64,000 bases of DNA from positions 124,001-188,000 of the forward strand of contig NZ_JPGL01000020.1 in NCBI RefSeq assembly GCF_000732615.1. The letters are read 5' to 3'. Origin of the DNA: Burkholderia paludis (GTDB lineage: Bacteria; Pseudomonadota; Gammaproteobacteria; Burkholderiales; Burkholderiaceae). This document shows, in pieces, positions 1-9,825 of the stretch. The number at the start of each line of letters is the position of its first letter. The stretch's first letter is position 1. A program made the translations under genes and the position numbers. The notes under the pieces were generated by a model. That model was given only the letters and a program-made list of their open reading frames with translations, had not been told where the DNA came from and did no database searches.

Positions 1-686
1 CCGAACTGAAGGAGACCGAATCGGGCGCCGTCCTGTGCCGCTGGGCCGCGCGGCCCGAGCCGTTCGTGCGCTGCGCCGTGCTGCGCGGACTGCGCGAACT
101 GCGCGACCCCGCCGCGTTCCCGCCCGCGCTGCATGCGCTCGACGCCGCGCTTCCTGCCGTGCGTGCCGAAGCCGTCGCGGTGCTCGGGTGGCTCAAGGAT
201 GCGCGCGCGCTGCCGCCGCTCGCACGCGCCGCAACGGACGATGCCGATGCGGACGTGCGGCGCGCCGCGGTCGGCGCGATCGGATTCGCGACGCCCGGCG
301 ACGCGACCGTCGTCGATGCGCTGCTCGCCGCGCTGCGCGACCACGCGTGGCAGGTGCGCGAGGAAGCGGCCACCACGCTCGGCAAGCTGCGCGTCGCGCA
401 CGCGCGCGCGCCGCTCGTCGCCGCGCTCGGCGACGAGTACTGGCAGGTGCGCCTGCGTGCCGCACGCGCGCTCGGGCAACTGCGCGATGCGGCGGCCGCG
501 CCGGCCCTCGTCGCGCTGCTGTCGCATGCGATCGGCAATCTCCGCAAGGAAGCCGCGCTGGCGCTCGGCGAATTGCGCGAGCGCACGATACTGCCCGCAC
601 TGCACGATGCACTTGAAGATCGCGACCCCGAGGTGCGCAAGGCCGTCAGGATCGCCATCCGGCAAATCGACGAGGCGTCGCGATGA
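1..686 (+). CDS. HEAT-repeat protein (5' end outside window)
   Basis: The reading frame is open from base 3 of the window, so the N-terminus is missing. The visible part (about 227 residues) is a run of roughly 30-residue alpha-helical units with the recurring pattern 'VR..AA..LG.L.D..A...L...L.D', typical of HEAT or PBS-lyase repeats. Such repeats are protein-binding scaffolds; no catalytic motif is visible. The stop codon overlaps the start of the next gene by 4 bases (ATGA), so the two are probably translationally coupled. The partner protein is not known from the sequence. Confidence 0.85.
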   Translation, partial: ELKETESGAVLCRWAARPEPFVRCAVLRGLRELRDPAAFPPALHALDAALPAVRAEAVAVLGWLKDARALPPLARAATDDADADVRRAAVGAIGFATPGDATVVDALLAALRDHAWQVREEAATTLGKLRVAHARAPLVAALGDEYWQVRLRAARALGQLRDAAAAPALVALLSHAIGNLRKEAALALGELRERTILPALHDALEDRDPEVRKAVRIAIRQIDEASR

Positions 687-970
687 TCGCGCCGACCGAA
701 ATCGCCGTCGATCATCGGGCACGCGCGCTGACGCTGCGCTGGCCCGACGGCGACACGCAGCTTATCGGCTACGCGCAGTTGCGCCGCGATTGCCCATGCG
801 CGGAATGCCGCAGGATCCGGCGCGACGGCGGTCGCGTCGATGCGCGGCCCGATCTGACGCTGGACGGCGTCGAAGCGGCCGGCTACGGCATCCGTCTCGT
901 GTTCGGCGACGGCCATGCGCGCGGCATCTTTCCGTGGCCGTATCTGGCAGGCATGCGGCCGTCACGCTGA
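683..970 (+). CDS. DUF971 family protein
   Basis: A 95-residue protein that resembles the DUF971 domain, also found at the N-terminus of gamma-butyrobetaine hydroxylases. It contains the family's 'LRRDCPCAECRR' cysteine motif (two cysteines three residues apart, a likely metal-binding site), an early 'L.LRWPDG' and a C-terminal 'IFPWPYLAGM'. Stand-alone members are often encoded near iron-sulfur or oxidoreductase functions, but no precise role is established. Its ATG overlaps the stop of the HEAT-repeat gene by 4 bases, which suggests the two act together. Confidence 0.85.
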   Translation: MIAPTEIAVDHRARALTLRWPDGDTQLIGYAQLRRDCPCAECRRIRRDGGRVDARPDLTLDGVEAAGYGIRLVFGDGHARGIFPWPYLAGMRPSR

Positions 971-1067
971 CGCACCGCCCGCAGCCGCGCCGGCGCAATG
1001 GCAGGCGCACCGAAACGCTGCGATACTGACGCCCACGATCGTCTCCACCCACCGTGGGAGCCAGAAC

Positions 1068-1952
1068 ATGCAAAGCGAAGTCGGATTCATCGGCCTCGGC
1101 GTGATGGGCACGCCGATGGCGCTCAATCTCGCACGGGCCGGCACGCCGCTCGTCGTGTGGAGCCGGTCGCACGGCAGCGACGACGCGCTGCGCGACGCCG
1201 GCGCGCGCGTGGCCGAACACGTCGACGACGTATTCGCCGCCTGCCGCACCGTGATCCTGATGCTTGCGAACGATGCGGCGATCGACGCCGTTCTCGCGCG
1301 CGGCACCGCCGGTTTCGCCGCCCGCGTCGGCGGGCACACCATCGTGAACATGGGCACAAACGCGCCCGGCTATTCGCGCGCGCTGGCCGATGACATCGCC
1401 GCCGCGTCGGGCCGCTACGTCGAGGCGCCCGTGTCGGGATCGCGCAAGCCGGCCGAAGCCGGTCAGCTCGTCGTGATGCTCGCCGGTGCGCCGGACGACG
1501 TCGACGCCGTCCGCCCGCTCGTGAAGCCGCTGTGCCGCGACAGCTTCGTGTGCGGCGACGTGCCCTCGGCACTCACGATGAAGCTCGCCGTGAACCTGTT
1601 CCTGATCACGATGGTCACCGGCCTGACCGAAGCCACGCATTTCGCGCAGCGCCACGGCATCGATCTCGCCCGCTTCGCCGATGTGCTGAACGCCGGCCCG
1701 ATGGCGAGCGACGTGTCGCGCGTGAAGCTCGGCAAGCTCGTCACGGCGGATTTCTCGGTGCAAGCCGCGATCACCGACGTGCTGAAGAATGCGCGCCTCG
1801 TCGCCGAATCCGCCCGCGAGATCGGCATCGCGTCGCCACTGCTCGACATCTGCCACGCGCTGTACGGCGAGACCGAGCGGGCCGGACACGGATCGGACGA
1901 CATGGTCGCCGTGATCCACGCGATCGAGCAACGCACCGGGAGCCTCCGATGA
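1068..1952 (+). CDS. NAD(P)-dependent beta-hydroxyacid dehydrogenase
   Basis: A 294-residue protein of the 3-hydroxyisobutyrate dehydrogenase superfamily. The N-terminal Rossmann motif 'GFIGLGVMGTPMALNLARAG' binds the dinucleotide. The substrate loop reads 'APVSGSRKPAEAG', where many relatives have SGG. The conserved lysine in 'MKLAVN' (K172) would be the catalytic base. Expected chemistry is reversible oxidation of a small beta-hydroxyacid such as 3-hydroxyisobutyrate, glycerate or tartronate semialdehyde; the substrate is not deducible. The ATG at 1068 is chosen because GGGAG lies 7 bases upstream and the Rossmann motif starts at once; the longer in-frame extension upstream lacks support. 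Confidence 0.85.
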   Translation: MQSEVGFIGLGVMGTPMALNLARAGTPLVVWSRSHGSDDALRDAGARVAEHVDDVFAACRTVILMLANDAAIDAVLARGTAGFAARVGGHTIVNMGTNAPGYSRALADDIAAASGRYVEAPVSGSRKPAEAGQLVVMLAGAPDDVDAVRPLVKPLCRDSFVCGDVPSALTMKLAVNLFLITMVTGLTEATHFAQRHGIDLARFADVLNAGPMASDVSRVKLGKLVTADFSVQAAITDVLKNARLVAESAREIGIASPLLDICHALYGETERAGHGSDDMVAVIHAIEQRTGSLR

Positions 1953-1995
1953 GTCGCCCGCCCGCCCCCGCATTCGTCCGCACCGGCGCGTAGGC

Positions 1996-2496
1996 ATGGC
2001 CATGTCAGGATCCCCGCGTGCCGCATCCGGCGCCGCTTCGCTCGTGCGCCCCGTCCCCGCCGTGATCGGCATCGTCCTGCGCGAACGCGACGTGCTGCTG
2101 GTACGCCGCGCGAATCCGCCCGACGCGGGCTGCTGGGGCTTCCCCGGCGGCAAGATCGAACCGGGCGAGTCGATCGCGGATGCGGTCGTGCGCGAGATCG
2201 CCGAGGAAACGACCGTCGACGTCGAGGCGCTCGACACCTTTACCGCGCTGGATGCCTTCGATTACGATGCCGACGGCACCGTGCGCCAGCATTACGTCAT
2301 GGTCGCGGTGCTGTGCAGATGGCTGCACGGCACGCCCGCGGCCGATGACGATGCGCTCGACGCGCGCTGGTTCGCCGTCGCCGAACTCGATCGCGACGAC
2401 TTGCCGATGAGCGCGGGCGTTCGCGATGTCGCGCAACGGGCGATCCAGCGTGCGATGTGCGTTGGCGACGCACCGCGTCACCACCTTACCGACTGA
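1996..2496 (+). CDS. Nudix hydrolase
   Basis: A 166-residue protein with a full Nudix box at about residues 51-73: 'GGKIEPGE', then 'REIAEET', giving the G-x5-E-x7-RE-x2-EE pattern that binds Mg2+. 'WGFPGGKIEPGE' and the preceding 'VLLVRRANPP' resemble ADP-ribose or NADH pyrophosphatases and MutT-like enzymes that hydrolyse nucleoside diphosphates linked to another group. The substrate cannot be assigned. The first 15 or so residues are low-complexity; a second ATG two codons in (2002) is an equally good start. It lies 43 bases after the dehydrogenase gene on the same strand. Confidence 0.85.
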   Translation: MAMSGSPRAASGAASLVRPVPAVIGIVLRERDVLLVRRANPPDAGCWGFPGGKIEPGESIADAVVREIAEETTVDVEALDTFTALDAFDYDADGTVRQHYVMVAVLCRWLHGTPAADDDALDARWFAVAELDRDDLPMSAGVRDVAQRAIQRAMCVGDAPRHHLTD

Positions 2497-2528
2497 CCGT
2501 CGAACGCCACATCACGCCCCTGCAAACC

Positions 2529-2993
2529 ATGATCACTCTCCGGCAATCCACCCCGGCCGACGCGACACGCGTGCTGGACATCTGGCGCGACGCCGTCGAC
2601 GCCACCCATCGCTTCCTGAGCGACGACGACCGTCGCGCGATCGAATCCGAAGTCGTGGCATTCCTGCCCGGTGCGCCGCTCGATCTCGCCATCGACGATG
2701 GCGGGCGCACGATCGGCTTCATGCTGCTCGACGGCGGCCACATGGAAGCGCTGTTCGTCGATCCCGCTCATCACGGCGCGGGTGTCGGGCGATTCCTTGT
2801 GGAAGAGGCGCTCAGGCGTCATCCCGGCCTGTCGACCGACGTCAACGAGCAGAATGAAGCGGCCACGGGATTCTACGAACGGCTCGGATTCGAGCGTTGC
2901 GGACGCTCGGCGCTCGACGGACAGGGGCGGGCCTATCCGCTGATTCACTTGCGCCATCGCGCGGCACGCCCATCCTCGCCGGAACACCCGTAA
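2529..2993 (+). CDS. yjaB: GNAT N-acetyltransferase, YjaB-like
   Basis: A 154-residue GNAT acetyltransferase. The acetyl-CoA binding segment reads 'LFVDPAHHGAGVGRFLVEEA' (motif A, the GxGxG/A turn near residue 90), followed by 'VNEQNEAATGFYERLGF' (motif B). The phrases 'VDATH.FLS', 'GFMLL.G.HM.ALF' and 'VNEQNE' recall E. coli YjaB closely, from memory. Reported YjaB activity is N-acetylation, but its physiological substrate is unsettled. The ATG at 2529 starts the conserved 'MITLRQSTPADA'; an earlier in-frame start would overlap the Nudix gene and adds no conserved residues. Confidence 0.8.
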   Translation: MITLRQSTPADATRVLDIWRDAVDATHRFLSDDDRRAIESEVVAFLPGAPLDLAIDDGGRTIGFMLLDGGHMEALFVDPAHHGAGVGRFLVEEALRRHPGLSTDVNEQNEAATGFYERLGFERCGRSALDGQGRAYPLIHLRHRAARPSSPEHP

Positions 2994-3123
2994 CCGCGGC
3001 CGACGCGCTATCGGGCCGCCCTGCCCGTCGTCCGTCACGGGCACGCATGCAAGCATCCGATGGGCAATTCGCTACGCAAACGCGGCACGCGGCGCGCACA
3101 CCGACGCGCGGCCGCGTGACGCG

Positions 3124-3684
3124 TCACCCCCGACGTTTCGGGAACACCCGCTCGACCATGGCAGCCGCGCTCAGCATGAAGCCGTTGAACCGGTCGGCAT
3201 CGCGCCGCAGCCCGGCCTGCTGCCCGCCGATCAGGCACAAGTGCACGGCCTGCCCGACGATCTCGGCCTCGCCCGAGGTACGCACCAGCCGGCGCGACGT
3301 CTCGACGGCAAACGCGAGCCGCGCCGCATCGACGCGCTGCTGGAATGCCGCGACCAGCGGATCGTGCAGCGCCCACGCGCGAATCGCGACTTCACGCCCC
3401 GGCCGCTTTTCCGCGGCGATGCGCAGGTAGCGCGCCAGCGTATCGCCGGCACCGCGGCCGCCCGCAGCATACGCGAGCATGCGCGCGGTGTAGTCGTCCT
3501 CCCACACGCTCAGCAGCGTCCGGACGAAGTCCTCGCGATTGCGGAAGTGGTGATAGAACGACCCGCGGGTCACGTTCAGCCGTCGCGCGAGGCTCTCGGC
3601 TGAAATGCCCGTGTAGCCTTCCCCGTCGAGGGCGTCGAAGCCCGCTGCGATCCAGTCGTCTCGAGTCAGTGTGCTCATCGGCAT
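3124..3684 (-). CDS. TetR family transcriptional regulator
   Basis: A TetR-type repressor of about 186 residues. The N-terminal helix-turn-helix reads 'YTGISAESLARRLNVTRGSF' followed by 'YHHFRNREDFVRTLL', the hallmark TetR DNA-binding domain. The C-terminal half is a helical ligand-binding and dimer domain without recognisable specificity. Three in-frame ATGs are close together (3690, 3684, 3678). The upstream one lies inside the palindrome at 3687-3705, so I favour 3684 or 3678. The gene diverges from the DJ-1/PfpI gene, and the palindrome between them is the likely operator, so it probably represses that gene and itself. Confidence 0.85.
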   Translation of the reverse strand: MPMSTLTRDDWIAAGFDALDGEGYTGISAESLARRLNVTRGSFYHHFRNREDFVRTLLSVWEDDYTARMLAYAAGGRGAGDTLARYLRIAAEKRPGREVAIRAWALHDPLVAAFQQRVDAARLAFAVETSRRLVRTSGEAEIVGQAVHLCLIGGQQAGLRRDADRFNGFMLSAAAMVERVFPKRRG

Positions 3685-3686
3685 CG

Positions 3687-3705
3687 CCATACAGGCTGTG
3701 TATGG
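3687..3705. promoter_or_regulatory. Palindromic operator, tetR / DJ-1 intergenic
   Basis: A perfect 7-bp inverted repeat, CCATACA and TGTATGG, separated by 5 bases (GGCTG). Size and symmetry match a TetR dimer site. It sits at the 5' end of the TetR gene and about 80 bp upstream of the divergent DJ-1-family gene. Role inferred from position and symmetry. Confidence 0.6.
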
Positions 3706-3785
3706 TGCGGCATGGACAGATAGGCTGCGAACTCTATCACGGCGTCGCCGCTCCCCGCTGCGCGCCACTACTCACGGAGTCCGCC

Positions 3786-4439
3786 TTGAAAGACATCGCT
3801 CTCGTTGCATTCGATCGCTTCACCGACGTCGACCTGTTCCTGATGTGGGACATCCTCGGCCGCAACGGCACGGACTGGCGCGTGCGGATTCTCGGCGCGC
3901 AGCCGGTGCTGCATTCCGCCCATGGCCTGGCCATCGCCACGCATGGGCCGCTCGCCGAAGCCAACCATGCCGACGCGGTCCTGTTTTCGAGCGGCAAGGA
4001 CGGGGTGCCGGCCGCGCTCGCCCATCCCAATTTCCTGCCGTCGTTCGACCTCGATCCTGCGCGCCAGCTCGTCGGGTCGATCTGCGGCGGCGCCTTCATC
4101 CTCGAACGGCTCGGGCTGCTGCCGGAGCGCCGCGCCACCACGCACCCGGAGGCGCGCAAGGGTTTGCAGGCACTCGGCCTGCATGTGATGGACCAGCCGC
4201 TCGTCTGTCACGGCAACGTCGCGACCGCGGGCGGATGCCTCGCGTCAATCTATCTGGCGGGATGGCTGGTGGAATCGATGTTCGATGCGGACAAGCGGCG
4301 CGAAACGCTGCTGCCGGTGCTGCCGGCCGGGCAGCGGGAGATTTGCGAAGACCTGATCGAATTCAGCATCAGGCAGGGAACGGGCGGAACCGCCGGCGCG
4401 ATCCGGATGGTTGAAGACGGGCGCGGGCGGGCGGCGTGA
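3786..4439 (+). CDS. DJ-1/PfpI family protein
   Basis: A 217-residue member of the DJ-1/PfpI (class I glutamine amidotransferase-like) superfamily. The nucleophile elbow is 'GSICGGAF' with Cys100, and an acidic residue near the N-terminus (D16 in 'TDVDLF') is where relatives carry the acidic partner. The fold is shared with isonitrile hydratases, the N-terminal domains of GlxA-type AraC regulators and glyoxalase III, so the activity is open. No AraC-type DNA-binding domain follows. The start is TTG at 3786, supported by ACGGAG six bases upstream; there is no in-frame ATG before the conserved strand. Likely controlled by the divergent TetR gene. Confidence 0.8.
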   Translation: MKDIALVAFDRFTDVDLFLMWDILGRNGTDWRVRILGAQPVLHSAHGLAIATHGPLAEANHADAVLFSSGKDGVPAALAHPNFLPSFDLDPARQLVGSICGGAFILERLGLLPERRATTHPEARKGLQALGLHVMDQPLVCHGNVATAGGCLASIYLAGWLVESMFDADKRRETLLPVLPAGQREICEDLIEFSIRQGTGGTAGAIRMVEDGRGRAA

Positions 4440-4570
4440 AGCAGTCGGCCGGGTTCGCGTCGATCGTACGGGACGGTCGTTTCCAGGGCTGAACGCGGCT
4501 GTCGCGGGCCGGAAGATGCTACCCTCTCGGCCACTCTGAACGACACCGCGTGAAGCAACAGGATTCGACC

Positions 4571-5188
4571 ATGCAAACCGTTGCAGTACTGGACTTCGAA
4601 ACCACCGGCCTTTCGCCGAATCTCGGCGACCGGGCGACCGAAATCGCCGTCATCCTGCTGCGTGACGGGCAAATCGTCGACCGCTTCCAGAGCCTGATGA
4701 ATGCGGGCAGGCGCATACCGTCGGATGTCGTCGCACTGACCGGCATCACGAACGACATGATTGCATCGGCGCCCCCTGCGTCGACAGTCATGAGGGAAGC
4801 GGCGGCCTTCGTCGGCAAGCATGCCGTCGTCGCGCACAACGCCGGTTTCGACAAACGCTTCTGGCAGGCGGAACTCGGGATGCTCGGCATGCCGGCCGAG
4901 CATGCGTTTGCCTGCACGATGCTGGTGGCGAGACGCATTTACCCGGACGCCCAGAGTCACCGGTTGTCAAGCCTGGTGGAGATGCTGCGGCTGCCCCGGT
5001 CGGGCCGCGCGCACCGGGCGATGGTCGACGCGGAGATGGCCGGCCATCTGTGGTGCCGGTTGCAGCACGATATTGCGCGGACGTATGGACTCGATCGTAT
5101 CGATCACGCGCTGATGGCACGTGTCCAGACGACGGCGAAGGCGAAAGTGCCGATGTACTTGCGTTCACTGGGGTGTTCGAACGGGTGA
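4571..5188 (+). CDS. 3'-5' exonuclease, DEDDh (DnaQ-like)
   Basis: A 205-residue stand-alone exonuclease domain. Exo I is 'VLDFETTG' (D8, E10), Exo II lies in 'AHNAGFDKRFW', and Exo III is 'HRAMVDAEM', with the histidine five residues before the aspartate, as in DEDDh enzymes such as DnaQ and RNase T. It lacks polymerase or clamp-binding extensions, so a role in trimming or repair is more likely than replicative proofreading. The ATG at 4571 is chosen because AGGA lies 7 bases upstream and the Exo I motif begins at residue 6. A GTG at 4550 is possible. Confidence 0.85.
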   Translation: MQTVAVLDFETTGLSPNLGDRATEIAVILLRDGQIVDRFQSLMNAGRRIPSDVVALTGITNDMIASAPPASTVMREAAAFVGKHAVVAHNAGFDKRFWQAELGMLGMPAEHAFACTMLVARRIYPDAQSHRLSSLVEMLRLPRSGRAHRAMVDAEMAGHLWCRLQHDIARTYGLDRIDHALMARVQTTAKAKVPMYLRSLGCSNG

Positions 5189-5317
5189 GAAATGGATCGA
5201 CGGGGGCTACCGGGTGGTGTCAGAAGCCACCGGGAGCCGTCGGACGAACCCGGGCAAGGGATGGCTGCGTGACGCATGCCGCACCAGGTTGGATGACCCG
5301 GGCCAAGCGTTAACGCA

Positions 5318-5345
5318 AAACGGCCTGGCGATCGCCAGGCCGTTT
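5318..5345. terminator. Intrinsic terminator, bidirectional
   Basis: A perfect 28-base palindrome beginning AAACGGCCTGGC and ending in CGTTT. It lies between the convergent exonuclease and guaA genes. A-rich and T-rich flanks let it work on both strands. Confidence 0.7.
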
Positions 5346-5475
5346 CCTGTCCCGGTTGTCCAGATCCCGTCGGGCCGGCAAGTTCACCGGACCCGACATC
5401 CGCTTTCGAACCGGCATGGCTTCAGCCCATGCGCCAGGACGAAAGCGGGATCGAACGTCGATTCAGCGGGATTGT

Positions 5476-7095
<1,620 letters not shown>

Positions 7096-7110
7096 GGCTG
7101 CGGACGGGAA

Positions 7111-7154
7111 GAAGAGAAAAAGAAAAGCAGCGCATCATTTGCATCATGCGCTGC
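7111..7154 (-). terminator. Terminator-like hairpin just upstream of guaA
   Basis: On the minus strand GCAGCGCAT and ATGCGCTGC form a 9-bp stem (7127-7135 with 7146-7154, 10-base loop), followed at once by TTTTCTTTTTCTC. The guaA ATG lies about 15 bases after that tract. This is the shape of a rho-independent terminator or attenuator inside the operon. Confidence 0.6.
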
Positions 7155-7211
7155 GTCAATAGCATGGACAGCGGCGTCGGGCGGAAGGCGGCTCGCGCGA
7201 CGCATGGTCGG

Positions 7212-7811
7212 TCAATCCTGCATCGGCGGGCGCTCGTCGAGTGCGACGGTGCCTGACGACGAGCCGGATGCGGCCGGCGACGGTGCGGCGGCCGCCGCGG
7301 GACGGCTGACGACGGGTTCGGCGCGCGGCGCCCCGGACGAGGCGGCCGTCGCCATCGCGGGCTCGGCCGGACGCGCCGCCGGTGCGCGCGCCTCGAGCGC
7401 CTGCGCCTTTTCGCGCCGGCGCACGGCCGAAGCGAGCCGCACGCCGCCGAGGCCGAGCACGATCAGCGCGACGCCGGCCACGGCCGACAGCACCCTGCCG
7501 GCGGCCGCGAGCGCCGGGCCGCTGCCGGTGCCGATCGACCAGACGATCGTCAGCGCGCCGGTCAGCCAGTACACGTGGCCGACCGACCGCGCGACGGGCG
7601 CCGTGAGATCGCCGTTGAACGCTGCATGAAACGCGAGCCACGCGAGCCCGAGCAACGCGATGCCGAACGCCTGGCCGAGCATCGCCGGCTGGACGTTCGC
7701 GAGCTGCAGCGCGTTGAAGAGCGACTGCCAGGGCGTCAGCACGAACAGCACGCCGAACGCCAGCAGCAGCACGGCATCGACGATCAGCACGGCTCGCAGC
7801 AGCGGTTTCAT
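7212..7811 (-). CDS. Predicted membrane protein between guaB and guaA
   Basis: A 199-residue protein I do not recognise. Four hydrophobic segments are visible, at about residues 5-27, 44-63, 77-95 and 105-125. A hydrophilic tail of about 70 residues follows, rich in Ala, Pro, Ser and Arg, and probably disordered and cytoplasmic. The start at 7811 is five bases after the guaB stop, so the gene is co-transcribed and likely coupled to guaB. Nothing in the sequence ties it to nucleotide metabolism. A much longer in-frame extension upstream merely reads through guaB in another frame and is rejected. Confidence 0.7.
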   Translation of the reverse strand: MKPLLRAVLIVDAVLLLAFGVLFVLTPWQSLFNALQLANVQPAMLGQAFGIALLGLAWLAFHAAFNGDLTAPVARSVGHVYWLTGALTIVWSIGTGSGPALAAAGRVLSAVAGVALIVLGLGGVRLASAVRRREKAQALEARAPAARPAEPAMATAASSGAPRAEPVVSRPAAAAAPSPAASGSSSGTVALDERPPMQD

Positions 7812-7816
7812 CGCGA

Positions 7817-9277
7817 TCAGTCCACGTGGTAGTTCGGCGCTTCCTTCGTGATCTGCACGTCGTGCACGTGCGACTCGCGCATGCCCGCGGCAGTGATCTG
7901 GACGAATTCGGCCTTGTCGTGCAGCTCGTCGATCGTGCGGCAGCCGCAGTAGCCCATGCTGGCGCGCACGCCGCCGACCAGCTGGAACAGGATCGCGTTG
8001 ACCGAGCCCTTGTACGCGACGCGGCCTTCGATGCCTTCCGGCACGAGCTTGTCGATGTTCGCCGAGTTGTCCTGGAAGTAGCGGTCTGCCGCGCCGTCCT
8101 TCATCGCACCGACCGAGCCCATGCCGCGATACGACTTGTACTGGCGGCCCTGGTACAGGAACACGTCGCCCGGCGCCTCTTCGGTGCCCGCGAACATGCT
8201 GCCCATCATCACCGCGTTCGCGCCGGCCGCAAGGGCCTTCGACACGTCGCCCGAGAAGCGCACGCCGCCGTCGGCGATGCACGGCACGCCCGTGCCCTTC
8301 AGCGCTTCCGCGACGTTCGCGATCGCGCTGATCTGCGGCACGCCGACACCCGCGACGATACGCGTCGTGCAGATCGAGCCCGGGCCGATACCGACCTTGA
8401 CCGCGTCCGCGCCGTATTCGACGAGCGCCTTCGCGGCGGAGGCCGTCGCGATGTTGCCGCCGATCACCTCGACGTGCGGGAAATTCTGCTTGACCCAGCG
8501 GACCCGCTCGAGCACGCCCTTGCTGTGGCCGTGCGCGGTGTCGACGACGATCACGTCGACGCCGGCCTGCACGAGCAGCTCGACGCGCTCTTCGTTGTCG
8601 GGGCCGACGCCGACCGCCGCGCCTGCGCGCAGCTTGCCGTGTTCGTCCTTGCAGGCGTCCGGGTGCTCGGTCTGCTTCGTGATGTCCTTGACGGTCATCA
8701 GGCCACGCAGTTCGAACGCGTCGTTGACGACCAGCACGCGTTCGAGACGGTGGCTGTGCATCAGCGCCTTCGCTTCGGCGAGCGGCGTGCCTTCCTTGAC
8801 CGTGACGAGGCGCTCGCGCGGCGTCATGATCGACTTGACCGGCTCGTCGAGACGCGTTTCGAAACGCAGGTCGCGGTTCGTGACGATGCCGACGAGCTGC
8901 GGGCCCTCGACGACCGGGAAGCCCGAAATGCCATGCTGGCGCGACAGCGCGATCACGTCGCGCACCTTCATCTGCGGCGGCACCGTGATCGGATCGCGGA
9001 CGACGCCCGATTCGAAGCGCTTGACCTTCGCGACCTCGCGAGCCTGCTCGGCCGGCGTGAGGTTCTTGTGGACGATGCCGACCCCGCCCTGCTGCGCCAT
9101 CGCGATCGCGAGGCGACCTTCGGTGACCGTATCCATGGCGGCGGACACGAGCGGCATGTTCAGGGAGATGTTGCGGGTCAGCTTGGTCTTGAGGCTGGTG
9201 TCGCGCGGGAGAACGTCGGAGAAGGCGGGTACGAGGAGCACGTCATCGAAAGTGAGTGCTTTTTGGATCAGACGCAT
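7817..9277 (-). CDS. guaB: IMP dehydrogenase
   Basis: A 486-residue inosine-5'-monophosphate dehydrogenase, the first committed step to guanine nucleotides (IMP to XMP, reducing NAD+). The catalytic loop 'GPGSICTTR' places the nucleophile at Cys303. Two CBS domains at about residues 92-205 interrupt the TIM barrel, as usual ('[11 protein letters not shown]', 'RGLMTVKDI'). The flap '[10 protein letters not shown]' is present and length is standard. A strong -10 box lies 27-32 bases upstream of the ATG. Order in the operon is guaB, membrane protein, guaA. Confidence 0.98.
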   Translation of the reverse strand: MRLIQKALTFDDVLLVPAFSDVLPRDTSLKTKLTRNISLNMPLVSAAMDTVTEGRLAIAMAQQGGVGIVHKNLTPAEQAREVAKVKRFESGVVRDPITVPPQMKVRDVIALSRQHGISGFPVVEGPQLVGIVTNRDLRFETRLDEPVKSIMTPRERLVTVKEGTPLAEAKALMHSHRLERVLVVNDAFELRGLMTVKDITKQTEHPDACKDEHGKLRAGAAVGVGPDNEERVELLVQAGVDVIVVDTAHGHSKGVLERVRWVKQNFPHVEVIGGNIATASAAKALVEYGADAVKVGIGPGSICTTRIVAGVGVPQISAIANVAEALKGTGVPCIADGGVRFSGDVSKALAAGANAVMMGSMFAGTEEAPGDVFLYQGRQYKSYRGMGSVGAMKDGAADRYFQDNSANIDKLVPEGIEGRVAYKGSVNAILFQLVGGVRASMGYCGCRTIDELHDKAEFVQITAAGMRESHVHDVQITKEAPNYHVD

Positions 9278-9825
9278 GGCAAATCCTATGGGCGCAAAAG
9301 CGAATTATACGCGAAGCGCTGCGAATTTTCACAACACGAACAACGGCTTAGCCGTTTTCGGGCCGACGGGGGCCGAATCGTTCGGATTGCCGTTCGGTTC
9401 GGTTTCGATCGCCTTTCGTTTCACCGCCGCATCGAACCATTCGCGCAACGGGCCGCGATACGGCAGGCTCGCCTGTTGCAGACAGCCCACGCGACGCCGG
9501 GCAAACCGGCGCACGGCCGGTATTGCCGGCCGCCGCGTGGGCTGCGTCAGCCTCATGGTCATCGCGCCCCACATGCCGGCAAACGCCGCGAACGCGCGGC
9601 CGGCGCCATGCCGCCGAAGTCGCCCACCCACCGTGCCGCACGCGCCCTTTTCGCGTCGAGCGGCACGCGACCAGCCATGCGTCGCGCGTCCTGTAGTGAG
9701 ACGAATCGTCATGCCGGCCACCTCCTTCCAAAGGATGTCCGGGCACCGCTTACGAGGCCGTGCGGGTGGTGCTAGATTAGGGCCGGACATCGGCCGCAGG
9801 GAGTGACAAGAGTGGCGGAATTCGG
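9278..9825. other. 548-base region between guaB and the HTH regulator
   Basis: It contains the guaB promoter near 9304 and the ribosome-binding site of the plus-strand regulator (GGCGGA, 9814-9819). No recognised gene lies between. A minus-strand frame open from 9562 to 9329 (77 residues, ending 'KTAKPLFVL') has no family I know and only a poor ribosome-binding site. It may be chance or a decayed gene. Confidence 0.5.
9304..9333 (-). promoter_or_regulatory. Promoter of the guaB operon
   Basis: On the minus strand a perfect TATAAT (fwd 9304-9309) lies 27 bases before the guaB ATG. The -35 region is weak: TTGTGA at 19 bases or TGTGAA at 18 bases are the best candidates. A weak -35 suggests that an activator or other regulation contributes. 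Confidence 0.65.

Noticed and set aside
35-1029. Arg-rich overlapping frames at the left edge
   Set aside because: Shadows of the HEAT-repeat and DUF971 genes.
1949-1993. 14-codon frame overlapping the dehydrogenase stop (ATGA) before the Nudix gene
   Set aside because: Possible leader peptide, but it has no regulatory residues or following hairpin; too short to support.
3116-3127. 12-base palindrome GTGACGCGTCAC at the end of the tetR gene
   Set aside because: It overlaps the stop codon in a convergent gap; no reason to expect an operator there.
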